Positions 8,482 through 17,782 of a DNA stretch of 64,000 bases are shown here, piece by piece. Both the position numbers and the translations under genes were made by a program. Source of the DNA: Ulva prolifera. Lineage: Eukaryota > Chlorophyta > Ulvophyceae > Ulvales > Ulvaceae. Location: the NCBI GenBank assembly GCA_023078555.1, contig CM041199.1:1116001-1180000 (forward strand). The letters are read 5' to 3'. The stretch's first letter is position 1. Each line of letters begins with the position of its first letter. The notes beneath the pieces are model-generated. The model was given only the letters and a program-made list of their open reading frames with translations, searched no databases and was not told where the DNA came from.

Positions 8482-11400
8482 ATGATGTCTCTCTCGAACT
8501 CCAACGCCAACGCCAACTCTCCTCGCGAGGAGAGGCGTGACGATGCTGAACAGCAGCCTCTCGTCGACAGGGACGCTGACCAGCAGCTCCCTGACGGAGA
8601 ACAGCCTGCGGGTATGTTGCTCCGGGGCGGACGGATTGTCCGGCCACGACCCTCTTCCCACACTGGGCAGAGTAGCCAGCAGGTGCCTATTTCCTCTCAT
8701 GTTGTGAACGACCCTGGTCACACTGAGTCACTCATATCACTCGAGACGTTAACCGAGGCGCTGCGCGCATCTCGGGGGCGTAGCGAACCTGATTTGACTA
8801 AAGGGAAATTGCCTGATTGGAATTACAAGACTAAAAGTTTCGTTGCGTACGAACAGAAAGTCTTTTTGTGGTTAGGTCAGTTCGAGTTAGATCATTTGTT
8901 GCAGCACGCACCGTCTGCGGACGAACAGCGTGTTCATGCTAGGGCGAGGACACAGGTCCTAATGTCTTTGCCTGACGCGGATAGGACGACTGTCTATCGC
9001 ATGTCACATTTGTGTGAAGCATGGTCTTACTTGACTGCCAAGTACAGACCTAGCACTGAAGCCGAGATCCACAGACTGTGGAGTCGGTTCAATTCTTTGT
9101 CACAACACAATAAAGATGTCGCGACATATTGTGGTGAGGTGATGAGTGTTTACACTCAACTGGAGGCACTAGGTGCCGATGTGGGCCAGCGATGGCTACG
9201 TTTGAAACTGTTAGAGGTGGGGGAGGAGTTCAACGCTGTGCGCGGCGAAGTTCAACACTCCTCCCCTCATGTGATAATATCGCGTTTCACTGAGCACGCT
9301 GATTTGCTCAAACAACAGCGGTCGCTGCAGGCTAGGTCTGGGGCGCCCGCGGGCAAACCAGGCCATGGCTGGCGCAAGCAGCACCGTGGTGACGGCCCTG
9401 TGGTCGCTGCTCTCGCAGCTGGCCAGGCTCCTCGCGAGGAGACCAGGACCTGTTTCTTCTGCAAGAAGAAGGGACATTTGCGTGCGAACTGCCCCCAACG
9501 CAAACAGGCTGCGGCCAGAGATGTTTGCACTATTGAAATGCCTGCCAAGTACCCACAGCCGGACGCGTCCATGCCGTGGAACATCATTGTTGATAGTGGG
9601 TCGGACATGCATATAGTAGGAAATCGGGAAATGTTCACTGAGTACGGCCCGTGTCAGAAAGTTGCCAATCTCGCGGGACCAGGGCAGCTTTCTATCATGG
9701 GTAGGGGAACCATTCAGGTGAACCTGGGTGCTTATGTGGACAAGCATGGAAACACGCACCCACTGGATGTGGAAATCCCTGGTGTTTACTATGCTCCTGA
9801 ATGTCCGTACAACCTGCTCAGCACGATGGGTCTTAGATCAGAGCAGATGTTCCTAGACACGCGTAGGAATGTGTTATATGTCCCTGGTCTGGGTGATATG
9901 GCTACCGGCGTAGAAGATAACGTCAAATTTCAGGAACTAGATGTAGACGGTCATCCTGTCTTTGCTTTTAAAATGGCGGTAGATACGAAACCCATTCTCG
10001 TCGGTGCGCCTGTCAATAGGGGGGTAGTCTGGTCTAACCAGAGCAGTCCGACCTCAGTTATTGAGGATCAACAGCAGTGGCATCATGTGGCGGTTGCGGC
10101 CATTGACCTGAAGCGACCCAATGCTGGGGGAGCTGAGGTCCCATATGATGCATACTTGCTGGAACCTGCTTTTATAGCACATTTGTCTTTTCATCAGTCT
10201 AATTGGGTTCTGAAACGTATGCAATCCAACAGTGAATTCTATGGTCATTTGAATTTGGATGTCGATTCCGAGCCACTAGGGAATCGGTGTCACGGCTGCA
10301 GAATTGGCAAAGTGCCTGCGGGCAAGTTTTCTGCCAATGATCGTGAGCTCATGGGCCAGGCCAAGTGGCCTGGTGAGCAACTGCACGCCGATTTAGCTGG
10401 TCCTGTCTCTCCGGTAGGAATTGGTGGTGTGAAATATGTTTTGTTTGTGATGTGTGCCTTTACCCGTTATACTTTCGTGGTCGGTCTGCGCAAAAAGAGT
10501 GAGGCTGCGGCCATGATCTCTTATATTATCGAACGCATTCGGGTGAATGTGGTGAAGCCAGGTGAACCGGGTGTGCGCATCCTACACACCGACAAAGGGG
10601 GAGAGTTTATGGTCGCGGCCTTAAAGCTCTACCTCCAGCGTCGTGGCATCACTCACCGCTTGACCCCCACAGCCGCTCATCGCTGTAATGGCATGATCGA
10701 GAGGAGGATCGGAGTGGCCTTTGAGTCACTCCGTGCTATGCTGCTCGCGAGCGGCCTGCATCTGTTCCTGTGGATAGAATGCCTCGCCAGCGTTGTCCAT
10801 GGTCACAATCTCACGCCATCATCGGCATTGTACCATGACAAACTGGCGAGCATCCTCAAGGGCCTGAAAGCTCGGCATGCTGTCAATGCGTCTGCGGACG
10901 TTGACGAAGCTGAAAAGAGCCTGGGGAAGGGTAAGCGTATGAAAAAGGCCGAGCGCGATAAGTTGAGGGATGAGGAGAAACGCAAGTACAAGTTGCTTGC
11001 GACAACAGAATTAGATGAGTTTTTAGTGCGGTCTTGTGATAAGGATATCATTCCTTATATGGCCTTTTTCCGAGACACCTCCGTTGAGGTGTTCCAAGAT
11101 CTGCTGCGGCAGCAGCGTCCATGGGGGGTTGAAGTGTATGCATACCCTAGGGATGACAAGCTGCGGAAGTTGTCCCCGCGGGGTGTGCCTGCATACTGGG
11201 TCGGGGCTGGGTTAGGCCCCAGCATGCAGCGTGTGTACGCCCAGGACGTTCCTGGGGGTAGGGTTTTTGTTGTGCGTCAGGTGATGTGCACTGCGGATCA
11301 GATGATCCGGCACGTACGCAAGTACGATGCGTCCGCCGTTGTGGACAAGAGAGAACCTGAGGAGTTTGCGAACTCCTACACGGTTGCTTTCGAGGGGGAC

Positions 11401-12126
11401 GATGAGGGTGAGCGTGTGACTGACGCCGATGTCCCTCCTTTCGCGGCAGAGCACACGTATGATGGGGGAGTGTTGCGCCGTCTGCGTGACCAGCTTCACA
11501 CCCCCCCTGGTCATGGTAGGGTTCCTGTCATGGAAATGACATCCCGGCAGGACAACCCTGACCCTGATCTTACTGCGTACTCTCCACGATTTGGAGCTGG
11601 CTCCTCTGCGGAGATTATCCGACGTGACCCTGCTAGGGCAACGCCGGAAATAGCCAGAACAGCTTTGCATCGCACGCGTGCAATGTCCAGAGCTGCTGCT
11701 CAACCTGCCGTTCCTGCTCCCCCTCGTGTTCCCGGCGAAGTGTATCATCCTGTCGCCACGCCCTCTCGCACCGCGCGGTATGTTGTTACGCGCAATGCTG
11801 TGTTGCACGACCCTGGTGTAGAAGTTGCGCTCCCCATTCGAATGTCTGTCAGTGCGTCTGATGACGACATGGAGGATCCGTCCGATGATGACAGTCCTGG
11901 CATCTATGACGACGATGACGAACAGCGCATGGACTACACCGTCTCAGATGATGAAAGAGCTGCGGCTCATCAGCATCTGGAGGCTCAGCGGGTCCGCTCT
12001 GGGAGTAATTCGGCTGCGGCCTCAGCATCTGGCGCGGGGGCAGTTGCTCAGCCCCTGCGAGGAGCCGAGGCGCCGAGGCCTTTTTGGAGGATGAGCCAGA
12101 TGAGGTGGAGACCTGGTCCGGATTAG
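8482..12126 (+). CDS. copia gag-protease-integrase polyprotein
   Basis: The ATG at 8482 opens a 1214-codon frame. Residues 1-320 are copia-type gag (UBN2-like, with LPDWNYKTKSF and a LWSRFNSL helix). A CCHC zinc knuckle, CFFCKKKGHLRANC, follows near residue 325. The protease active site DSGSDMH lies near 370. The integrase has an upstream zinc-binding region (CHGC near 600) and the catalytic triad in HADLAGP (635), HTDKGGEF (702) and NGMIER (about 740). The tail is an acidic, Ser/Asp-rich linker. The frame stops at TAG 12124-12126, 40 bases after the -1 frame holding RT has opened, at a T5 run shared with the other copia copy. Confidence 0.93.
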   Translation: MMSLSNSNANANSPREERRDDAEQQPLVDRDADQQLPDGEQPAGMLLRGGRIVRPRPSSHTGQSSQQVPISSHVVNDPGHTESLISLETLTEALRASRGRSEPDLTKGKLPDWNYKTKSFVAYEQKVFLWLGQFELDHLLQHAPSADEQRVHARARTQVLMSLPDADRTTVYRMSHLCEAWSYLTAKYRPSTEAEIHRLWSRFNSLSQHNKDVATYCGEVMSVYTQLEALGADVGQRWLRLKLLEVGEEFNAVRGEVQHSSPHVIISRFTEHADLLKQQRSLQARSGAPAGKPGHGWRKQHRGDGPVVAALAAGQAPREETRTCFFCKKKGHLRANCPQRKQAAARDVCTIEMPAKYPQPDASMPWNIIVDSGSDMHIVGNREMFTEYGPCQKVANLAGPGQLSIMGRGTIQVNLGAYVDKHGNTHPLDVEIPGVYYAPECPYNLLSTMGLRSEQMFLDTRRNVLYVPGLGDMATGVEDNVKFQELDVDGHPVFAFKMAVDTKPILVGAPVNRGVVWSNQSSPTSVIEDQQQWHHVAVAAIDLKRPNAGGAEVPYDAYLLEPAFIAHLSFHQSNWVLKRMQSNSEFYGHLNLDVDSEPLGNRCHGCRIGKVPAGKFSANDRELMGQAKWPGEQLHADLAGPVSPVGIGGVKYVLFVMCAFTRYTFVVGLRKKSEAAAMISYIIERIRVNVVKPGEPGVRILHTDKGGEFMVAALKLYLQRRGITHRLTPTAAHRCNGMIERRIGVAFESLRAMLLASGLHLFLWIECLASVVHGHNLTPSSALYHDKLASILKGLKARHAVNASADVDEAEKSLGKGKRMKKAERDKLRDEEKRKYKLLATTELDEFLVRSCDKDIIPYMAFFRDTSVEVFQDLLRQQRPWGVEVYAYPRDDKLRKLSPRGVPAYWVGAGLGPSMQRVYAQDVPGGRVFVVRQVMCTADQMIRHVRKYDASAVVDKREPEEFANSYTVAFEGDDEGERVTDADVPPFAAEHTYDGGVLRRLRDQLHTPPGHGRVPVMEMTSRQDNPDPDLTAYSPRFGAGSSAEIIRRDPARATPEIARTALHRTRAMSRAAAQPAVPAPPRVPGEVYHPVATPSRTARYVVTRNAVLHDPGVEVALPIRMSVSASDDDMEDPSDDDSPGIYDDDDEQRMDYTVSDDERAAAHQHLEAQRVRSGSNSAAASASGAGAVAQPLRGAEAPRPFWRMSQMRWRPGPD
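12078..12092 (+). promoter_or_regulatory. probable -1 ribosomal frameshift site in copia
   Basis: The frame-0 codons here are CCT TTT TGG within GGCCTTTTTGGAGG (T5 at 12081-12085). A tRNA on TTT at 12082-12084 could re-pair one base back on TTT and enter the RT frame, which is open from before this point. The minus-strand copia has the same run (A5 at 17781-17785), the same frame-0 stop and the same overlap. Retention in both copies suggests function, but inheritance of one mutation from a common source is not excluded. Confidence 0.45.
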
Positions 12127-13481
12127 GGGGAGAGGATCCGGACCCCTCAGCCGCAAGTGGGGTTGATTTGCCAGACGAGGTGAGGGCCATTCCAGCTGCC
12201 TTACCTCATATTAAAATCAATCCTCTTGTACGCAGACGCCTTGTTCCATTGGCTGCGGATGTAGCAGCTGTACAAATGCATGAGCTTGCGGGCTCTGACA
12301 TTGCTAGTAGTGAGACAGTTGAAGTTGCTATTGATGTTTCAGCTTGCGATCAGGACACATCAGCCGCGGCTGACTGTGGAGTGTCCTGTGCAGGCCTGAA
12401 GCCTCAGCATGTGGAGTCTGGTGAGCAGCAGAATGCTCAGCGTCGTGGGTCGCGCAGAGCAGCTGCCGCCAGGAAGCCGAAGCCTTCTGACCCTGATCTA
12501 CCTTCTATGAAGGAAGGACTCGCGGGTCCGGACAGGGATGCTTGGCTGCGTGCCATGCAGGAGGAGGTGGAAGCACTGGGTGAGCACGGGACTTTTCAGT
12601 TGTGCTATCTGCCTGCGGGTAAGAAAGCGATCTCGGGCAAGTGGTTGTTCAAGATCAAGCGCGGACCCGCTGGTGAGATTCAGCGGTACAAGGCACGATA
12701 TGTAGCTCGTGGTTTTTCTCAGGTAGAAGGAGTAGACTTTTTCGAGACCTGGTCCCCTGTTGGTAGTTACGCGACACTGCGTGTGTTGCTGTCTATAGCC
12801 GCTCAGGAGGATTTGGAGATTAGGCATATAGATATACAATGTGCTTTTCTGAACGGTGACCTGGAGGAAGAGGTTTTCGTTGAACAGCCCCCGTACTTTA
12901 CAGACGGGACAGCACGTGTATGGAAATTGCATAAGACTCTGTATGGCCTAAAGCAAGCCGCTCGCGAGTGGCATAAAGCTTTAGTAAAGGTCTTGGCTGA
13001 ACTGGGATTTGTGTGCGCACAGAGTGATCCCGGACTGTACGTCAGTAAAACCAATCGGTGCTTTATTTTTCTGTGGGTGGATGACTTATTTATTTTCAGT
13101 TGCTCTGCGGGGCTGCAGGAAATAATCACTGTTATTCTCACAAAATTTGAAGGCAGAGATTTAGGTGACCTGTCTTGGGCACTTGGCACTGAGATCACGC
13201 GTGATCGAAAAGCCAAAACAATCACAATGACACAACGTAACAAGATCCAGAACTTTCTGGAAAAGTACAGCATGTCTGACTGTCGTAAATCTCCCACTCC
13301 ATTAGTGCCGCGGCAACAACTAAGGAGTGTGAAAGAGCATCCCGACCTGGAGAAAGCCAGTGCTGCTGAGCATTCCAGGTTCATGAGTGCTGTAGGAAGC
13401 ATCCAGTACATTGCAGGAGTGACACGACCTGACCTGAGCTACGTGGCACATGCCTGGCCCGGCACATGTCTAGTAGTCTGA
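12084..13481 (+). CDS. copia reverse transcriptase frame
   Basis: A 465-codon frame in the -1 register relative to gag-integrase. After an acidic N-terminal linker it contains the copia RT: WLFKIKRGPAGEIQRYKARYVARGF near residue 195, DIQCAFLNGDLEEEVF near 255, LYGLKQAAREW, and the catalytic box FLWVDDLF near 330, where FLWVDD stands for the usual YVDD. The frame goes out of register near 13455, where this copy has CC and the minus-strand copy has CCC (CATGCCTGG against CATGCCCTGG). The last residues before the stop at 13481 are therefore out-of-frame sequence. Confidence 0.92.
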   Translation: MEDEPDEVETWSGLGGEDPDPSAASGVDLPDEVRAIPAALPHIKINPLVRRRLVPLAADVAAVQMHELAGSDIASSETVEVAIDVSACDQDTSAAADCGVSCAGLKPQHVESGEQQNAQRRGSRRAAAARKPKPSDPDLPSMKEGLAGPDRDAWLRAMQEEVEALGEHGTFQLCYLPAGKKAISGKWLFKIKRGPAGEIQRYKARYVARGFSQVEGVDFFETWSPVGSYATLRVLLSIAAQEDLEIRHIDIQCAFLNGDLEEEVFVEQPPYFTDGTARVWKLHKTLYGLKQAAREWHKALVKVLAELGFVCAQSDPGLYVSKTNRCFIFLWVDDLFIFSCSAGLQEIITVILTKFEGRDLGDLSWALGTEITRDRKAKTITMTQRNKIQNFLEKYSMSDCRKSPTPLVPRQQLRSVKEHPDLEKASAAEHSRFMSAVGSIQYIAGVTRPDLSYVAHAWPGTCLVV

Positions 13482-14041
13482 AGGAACACTGGTCTGCCGT
13501 GCAACACGTTCTGAGATACCTACAGTCCACGAAAAATCTAGGAATAAAATTTGTAGGCTCTGAGGGACATGGGTGTTTGCTAGAAGCTTTTTCGGATGCA
13601 GATTTTGCGAACTCTGCTGATCTGAAAAGCGTGTCTGGTATGATTATTCGAGTGTATGGGAACTCTGTTCTCTGGCGTTCGAAGAAGCAGAGTATAGTGG
13701 CTGGGGATACAACAGAGGCTGAACTCATCGCGATGAGTGCAACAGCCAACGAGTTGATGTGGGTGAAGCAGTTGCTTCTCGATTTGAAACTCGTCCCACA
13801 TAAGCCGACTCTGTGGGGTGACAATAAGAGTGCCAATATCTTGGCTGTGAATGCTGTGTCCACTGACAGAGCCAAGCACATTCGTGTGCGGCACTTGCGA
13901 GTGCGGGAATATGTCCAGATGGATGAACTTAAGGTAGCATGGGTAGGCACTGTTGATCAGTTAGCGGATGTGTTTACTAAAGTGCTGCCCGGACCTGCTT
14001 TGCTAGAAGTTCGTAATAAACTCCAGCTAGTGGAGACGTAG
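13466..14041 (+). CDS. copia RNase H and C-terminus (separated by a 1-base deletion)
   Basis: The frame continues the RT polyprotein after the one-base loss near 13455. It carries the RT connection (HVLRYLQSTKNLGIKF) and copia RNase H: DADFANSADLKSVSG, SIVAGDTTEAELIAMS, WGDNKSANIL and HIRVRHLRVRE. It ends at TAG 14039-14041, 17 bases before the 3' LTR. The polypurine tract TGGGGGAG (14051-14058) lies between. Confidence 0.92.
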   Translation: MSSSLKEHWSAVQHVLRYLQSTKNLGIKFVGSEGHGCLLEAFSDADFANSADLKSVSGMIIRVYGNSVLWRSKKQSIVAGDTTEAELIAMSATANELMWVKQLLLDLKLVPHKPTLWGDNKSANILAVNAVSTDRAKHIRVRHLRVREYVQMDELKVAWVGTVDQLADVFTKVLPGPALLEVRNKLQLVET

Positions 14042-14050
14042 CAGGGTTTA

Positions 14051-14058
14051 TGGGGGAG
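14051..14058 (+). other. copia polypurine tract
   Basis: TGGGGGAG directly precedes the 3' LTR and would prime plus-strand DNA. The minus copia has the same tract (CTCCCCCA at 15408-15415). Confidence 0.75.
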
Positions 14059-14418
14059 TGTCACAATGCATGAGCCTGCGGGCAGCAGTGTGGTGACAGG
14101 TGCACCCATGCACGGACGATCCGCGGATCCAGTGCAGGGGTAAGCCGCCAGCCTAGATTGTCTCGATGTAGTGAGAGAGATCCTGCGAGGGTTTCCCACC
14201 GTAACCTTGAGTGTTGAGTGTTCAGTGTGCATATAAGCATGTGCACACTGAGATCTGTAACCATTCTCATTACTGTCTTACGGTACTAGCACTTATCTCC
14301 TCTTACGCGTTTCCTCGGTTCTACCTCTGTGCGCAGCAGGTATGGAAACGCTGGCTGACCTGATCTGACCTGAACTGAGACTGCGCGTCTGACCTGCAAG
14401 CTGAAACGGTTTCTGACA
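14059..14418 (+). repeat. copia 3' LTR
   Basis: A 360-bp LTR, identical by eye to 2219-2578. It is followed at once by ATGTG, the second copy of the target duplication. Confidence 0.95.
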
Positions 14419-14641
14419 ATGTGAGCCAGAGTTTGTGGATTACATTACGTGGAATCTTGCGACGGCGCTGGGGGATGCACACATGCCCGATGTTGTCCCA
14501 GGCCAAGCGGGTGACGTGGAGGGCTCCGACAATGAAGCTGGAGGTCCGCACGTGGACCCCACAACATACTATTGGTGTGTCCTCTTCTTTGGTCACTTGA
14601 GGCTGATGGAATCATCCAATGCTGTGAGTGTTTTTGGCTAG
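14419..14641 (+). pseudogene. 3' part of the ORF split by copia
   Basis: After the duplication ATGTG (14419-14423) the sequence continues in frame with 1612-2218 if the element is removed, and ends at TAG 14639-14641. The segment encodes about 70 residues including a Val-Asp-Tyr-Ile stretch and an acidic run. The continuous frame across an exact empty-site junction is good evidence that both parts were one coding sequence of about 267 codons. No family is recognised. Confidence 0.45.
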
Positions 14642-15100
14642 CCAGCGCAACGCTAGCAGCATGCGCAGCAGGCGGGTACCATACTCTCAGATGCAAAACC
14701 CAGTGCGTGCATGAAGGACCCTTAAGAATTCCCTCTGTTGAACCATGTCGTCCACGCGTCCGCTGTGTATTGTACATGTCCGTTGTGCGGGGCGTTGCGT
14801 CTCATGCATACATGCACACAACACTGTGTGTGCAGGTGCGATGTGATTGCACCCTCCGCAAGCCTGCTATGATGTGTTTGTCGAATAGCGATTCCTCCAC
14901 CGTTGTAGCTGTTGTTTCTGCTTGGTTCACACCTCGTTTCACACCTGACCTCTATTCTGTCGGATAGGTGGGCCCATGACGATGCATCATGTCATAGTCA
15001 TTGTGATGTAGTGCGTTGTATGTGTCCGTCCCCTATGCCACCTTTCTATGGCATCGTACTTTATCGCTGCTCATCGCCGTCCTCTATGATGCAGGGCAGT
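14642..15100. other. unassigned DNA between two copia elements
   Basis: No convincing coding frame, repeat or RNA gene is visible. It separates the plus copia and its flanking frame from the left LTR of the minus copia. Confidence 0.5.
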
Positions 15101-15407
15101 TGTCAGAAAGTCTATTCTTCATGCAGGTCAGACGCGCAGTCATATACCGGTCAAGTCAGGTAACTAGCATTCCATACCTGCTGCGCACAGAGGTAGAACC
15201 GAGCAATGCTAGGGAGAGATTGGATACTGCTAGTACCGTGAAACAGTGAGAAGAATGGTTGCAGCTCTGTGTGTGCACAGTCATATATGCACACTGAATA
15301 GTCAAGATTACGGCGGGAGATCCTCGCAGGATCTCCTTCACAACTCCGGGACAATCCTACTGTCGGCTTACCCATGCACATGATCCGCAGACGCATGCAT
15401 TGTGACA
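15101..15407 (-). repeat. left LTR of the minus copia (3' LTR)
   Basis: 307 bp in the + listing from TGTCAGAAAG to GCATTGTGACA. It clearly belongs to the copia LTR family but differs at many positions and by indels from the 348-bp partner at 21677-22024. Confidence 0.85.
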
Positions 15408-15424
15408 CTCCCCCATAAATCCTG

Positions 15425-16097
15425 CTACGTTTCCACTAGCTGGAGTTTATTACGAACTTCTTGTAAAGCAGGACCGGGCAGCACCTTGGTAAACACATCT
15501 GCCAATTGATCGACAGTGCCAACCCATTCTACCTTAAGTTCATCCATCTGGACATATTCCCGCACTCGCAAGTGCCGCACACGAATGTGCTTGGATCTGT
15601 CAGTGGACACAACATTCACAGCCAAAATATTGGCGCTCTTATTATCACCCCACAGAGTCGGCTTCTGTGGGACAAGCTTCACAGCGAGAAGCAACTACTT
15701 CATTCACATGAGCTCGTTGGCTGTTGCGCTCATCGCAATGAGCTCAGCCTCTGTTGTATCCCCAGCCACTATACTCTGCTTCTTCGAACGCCAGAGAACA
15801 GAGTTCCCATACACTCGAATAATCATACCAGACACGCTTTTCAGATCAGCAGAGTTCGCAAAATCTGCATCCGAAAAAGCTTCTAGCAAACACCCATGTC
15901 CCTCAGAGCCTACAAATTTTATTCCTAGATTTTTCGTGGACTGTAGGTATCTCAGAACGTGTTGCACGGCAGACCAGTGTTCCTTCAGACTACTAGACAT
16001 GTGCCGGGCCAGGGCATGTGCCACGTAGCTCAGGTCACGTCGTGTCACTCCTGCAATGTACTGGATGCTTCCTACAGCACTCATGAACCTGGAATGC
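15425..16097 (-). pseudogene. copia RNase H and RT C-terminus, with stops
   Basis: Reading along the minus strand from 16097, the sequence continues the RT after the palindromic insertion (RFMSAVGSIQYIAGV, then HVLRYLQSTKNL) and RNase H (WGDNKSANIL). At about 15704 a Trp codon has become TGA and a nearby Gln codon TAG. This copy retains CATGCCCTGG where the plus copy lost a C, so it shows the undamaged frame at that position. Confidence 0.85.
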
Positions 16098-16197
16098 TGT
16101 GGCAATCCAGTGATATGGCCGCTATACCACTGGACCCTTGCACGTCGCGACGTGCAAGGGTCCAGTGGTATAGCGGCCATATCACTGGATTGCCACA
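16098..16197. repeat. perfect 100-bp palindrome, left end
   Basis: Symmetric about 16147/16148 with all fifty base pairs matching. Each arm is itself partly self-complementary (TCCAGTG ... CACTGGA), so a cruciform with extra hairpins is possible. Confidence 0.92.
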
Positions 16198-16391
16198 AAA
16201 GTTGGGTTCGTGAGGTCGGTAGTTCGACACCCGCCTTGCACAGTCAGGTCGCGGCCACTCGTGTCGCGTTAAGTGGGGCATAGGATCACGGGACCAGCGT
16301 AAGTCCAGAGAGGCAGTGGTCGGATCGATGCTGAAACGGACCGGGGGAGCTGGAGGACTGGCCAGCCTCAGATCTCAGAGGACCCAGCTTT

Positions 16392-16491
16392 TGTGGCAAT
16401 CCAGTGATATGGCCGCTATACCACTGGATCCTTGCACGTCGCGACGTGCAAGGGTCCAGTGGTATAGCGGCCATATCACTGGATTGCCACA
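16392..16491. repeat. 100-bp palindrome, right end
   Basis: Same sequence as the left palindrome except one base (GGATCC for GGACCC in the left arm). Symmetric about 16441/16442. Confidence 0.92.
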
Positions 16492-17782
16492 AATGCTCAG
16501 CAGCACTGGCTTTCTCCAGGTCGGGATGCTCTTTCACACTCCTTAGTTGTTGCCGCGGCACTAATGGAGTGGGAGATTTACGACAGTCAGACATGCTGTA
16601 CTTTTCCAGAAAGTTCTGGATCTTGTTACGTTGTGTCATTGTGATTGTTTTGGCTTTTCGATCACGCGTGATCTCAGTGCCAAGTGCCCAAGACAGGTCA
16701 CCTAAATCTCTGCCTTCAAATTTTGTGAGAATAACAGTGATTATTTCCTGCAGCCCCGCAGAGCAACTGAAAATAAATAAGTCATCCACCCACAGAAAAA
16801 TAAAGCACCGATTGGTTTTACTGACGTACAGTCCGGGATCACTCTGTGCGCACACAAATCCCAGTTCAGCCAAGACCTTTACTAAAGCTTTATGCCACTC
16901 GCGAGCGGCTTGCTTTAGGCCATACAGAGTCTTATGCAATTTCCATACACGTGCTGTCCCGTCTGTAAAGTACGGGGGCTGTTCAACGAAAACCTCTTCC
17001 TCCAGGTCACCGTTCAGAAAAGCACATTGTATATCTATATGCCTAATCTCCAAATCCTCCTGAGCGGCTATAGACAGCAACACACGCAGTGTCGCGTAAC
17101 TACCAACAGGGGACCAGGTCTCGAAAAAGTCTACTCCTTCTACCTGAGAAAAACCACGAGCTACATATCGTGCCTTGTACCGCTGAATCTCACCAGCGGG
17201 TCCGCGCTTGATCTTGAACACCCACTTGCCCGAGATCGCTTTCTTACCCGCAGGCAGATAGCACAACTGAAAAGTCCCGTGCTCACCCAGTGCTTCCACC
17301 TCCTCCTGCATGGCACGCAGCCAAGCATCCCTGTCCGGACCCGCGAGTCCTTCCTTCATAGAAGGTAGATCAGGGTCAGAAGGCTTCGGCTTCCTGGCGG
17401 CAGCTGCTCTGCGCGACCCACGACGCTGAGCATTCTGCTGCTCACCAGACTCCACATGCTGAGGCTTCAGGCCTGCACAGGACACTCCACAGTCAGCCGC
17501 GGCTGATGTGTCCTGATCGCAAGCTGAAACATCAATAGCAACTTCAACTGTCTCACTACTAGCAATGTCAGAGCCCGCAGGCTCATGCATTTGTACAGCT
17601 GCTACATCCGCAGCCAATGGAACAAGGCGTCTGCGTACAAGAGGATTGATTTTAATATGAGGTAAGGCAGCTGGAATGGCCCTCACCTCGTCTGGCAAAT
17701 CAACCCCACTTGCGGCTGAGGGGTCCGGATCCTCTCCCCCTAATCCGGACCAGGTCTCCACCTCATCTGGCTCATCCTCCAA
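16492..17782 (-). pseudogene. copia RT frame of the minus copy
   Basis: An intact RT reading frame from the frameshift region (A5 at 17781-17785 on the + listing) to the palindromic insertion, nearly the same as 12084-13380 of the plus copy, including FLWVDDLF. The frame runs into the inserted element and is lost. It shows the same overlap with the upstream frame as the plus copy. Confidence 0.88.

Larger units (their letters stand above)
2219..14418 (+). mobile_element. Ty1/copia LTR retrotransposon with a nested gypsy element
   Basis: The element has 360-bp LTRs that match base for base by eye (2219-2578 and 14059-14418), begin TG and end CA, and are flanked by the 5-bp duplication ATGTG (2214-2218 and 14419-14423). 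Order of parts is LTR, primer binding site at 2579, leader, gag, aspartic protease, integrase, RT, RNase H, purine tract, LTR. That order (integrase before RT) defines Ty1/copia. The leader is interrupted by the gypsy-like element 2793-8389; without it the copia is about 6.6 kb. Identical LTRs mean recent insertion. A one-base deletion near 13455 separates RT from RNase H, so this copy is probably not autonomous. Confidence 0.95.
16098..16491. mobile_element. 394-bp element with 100-bp palindromic ends
   Basis: It is inserted in the minus copia RT; the plus copia shows the empty site. It is flanked by AATGC at 16093-16097 and 16492-16496. Each end is a 100-bp palindrome, 16098-16197 (perfect) and 16392-16491 (one mismatched pair), beginning TGTGGC, ending GCCACA and centred on TCGCGA. 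The 194-bp interior has no frame. Each arm contains CCAGTGGTATAGCGG, which resembles the D-arm and Pol III A-box of a tRNA, followed by TTGCCACA, like the anticodon loop of tRNA-Gly; GTTCGACACC at 16222-16231 resembles a B box. TG/CA ends with 5-bp duplications recall tiny LTR elements, but the repeats are palindromes. No known family is recognised. Confidence 0.8.

Noticed and set aside
16152..16241. Complete tRNA gene in the palindromic element
   Set aside because: The acceptor ends pair (GTGCAAGG/CCTTGCAC) but the T stem does not; kept only as tRNA-like.
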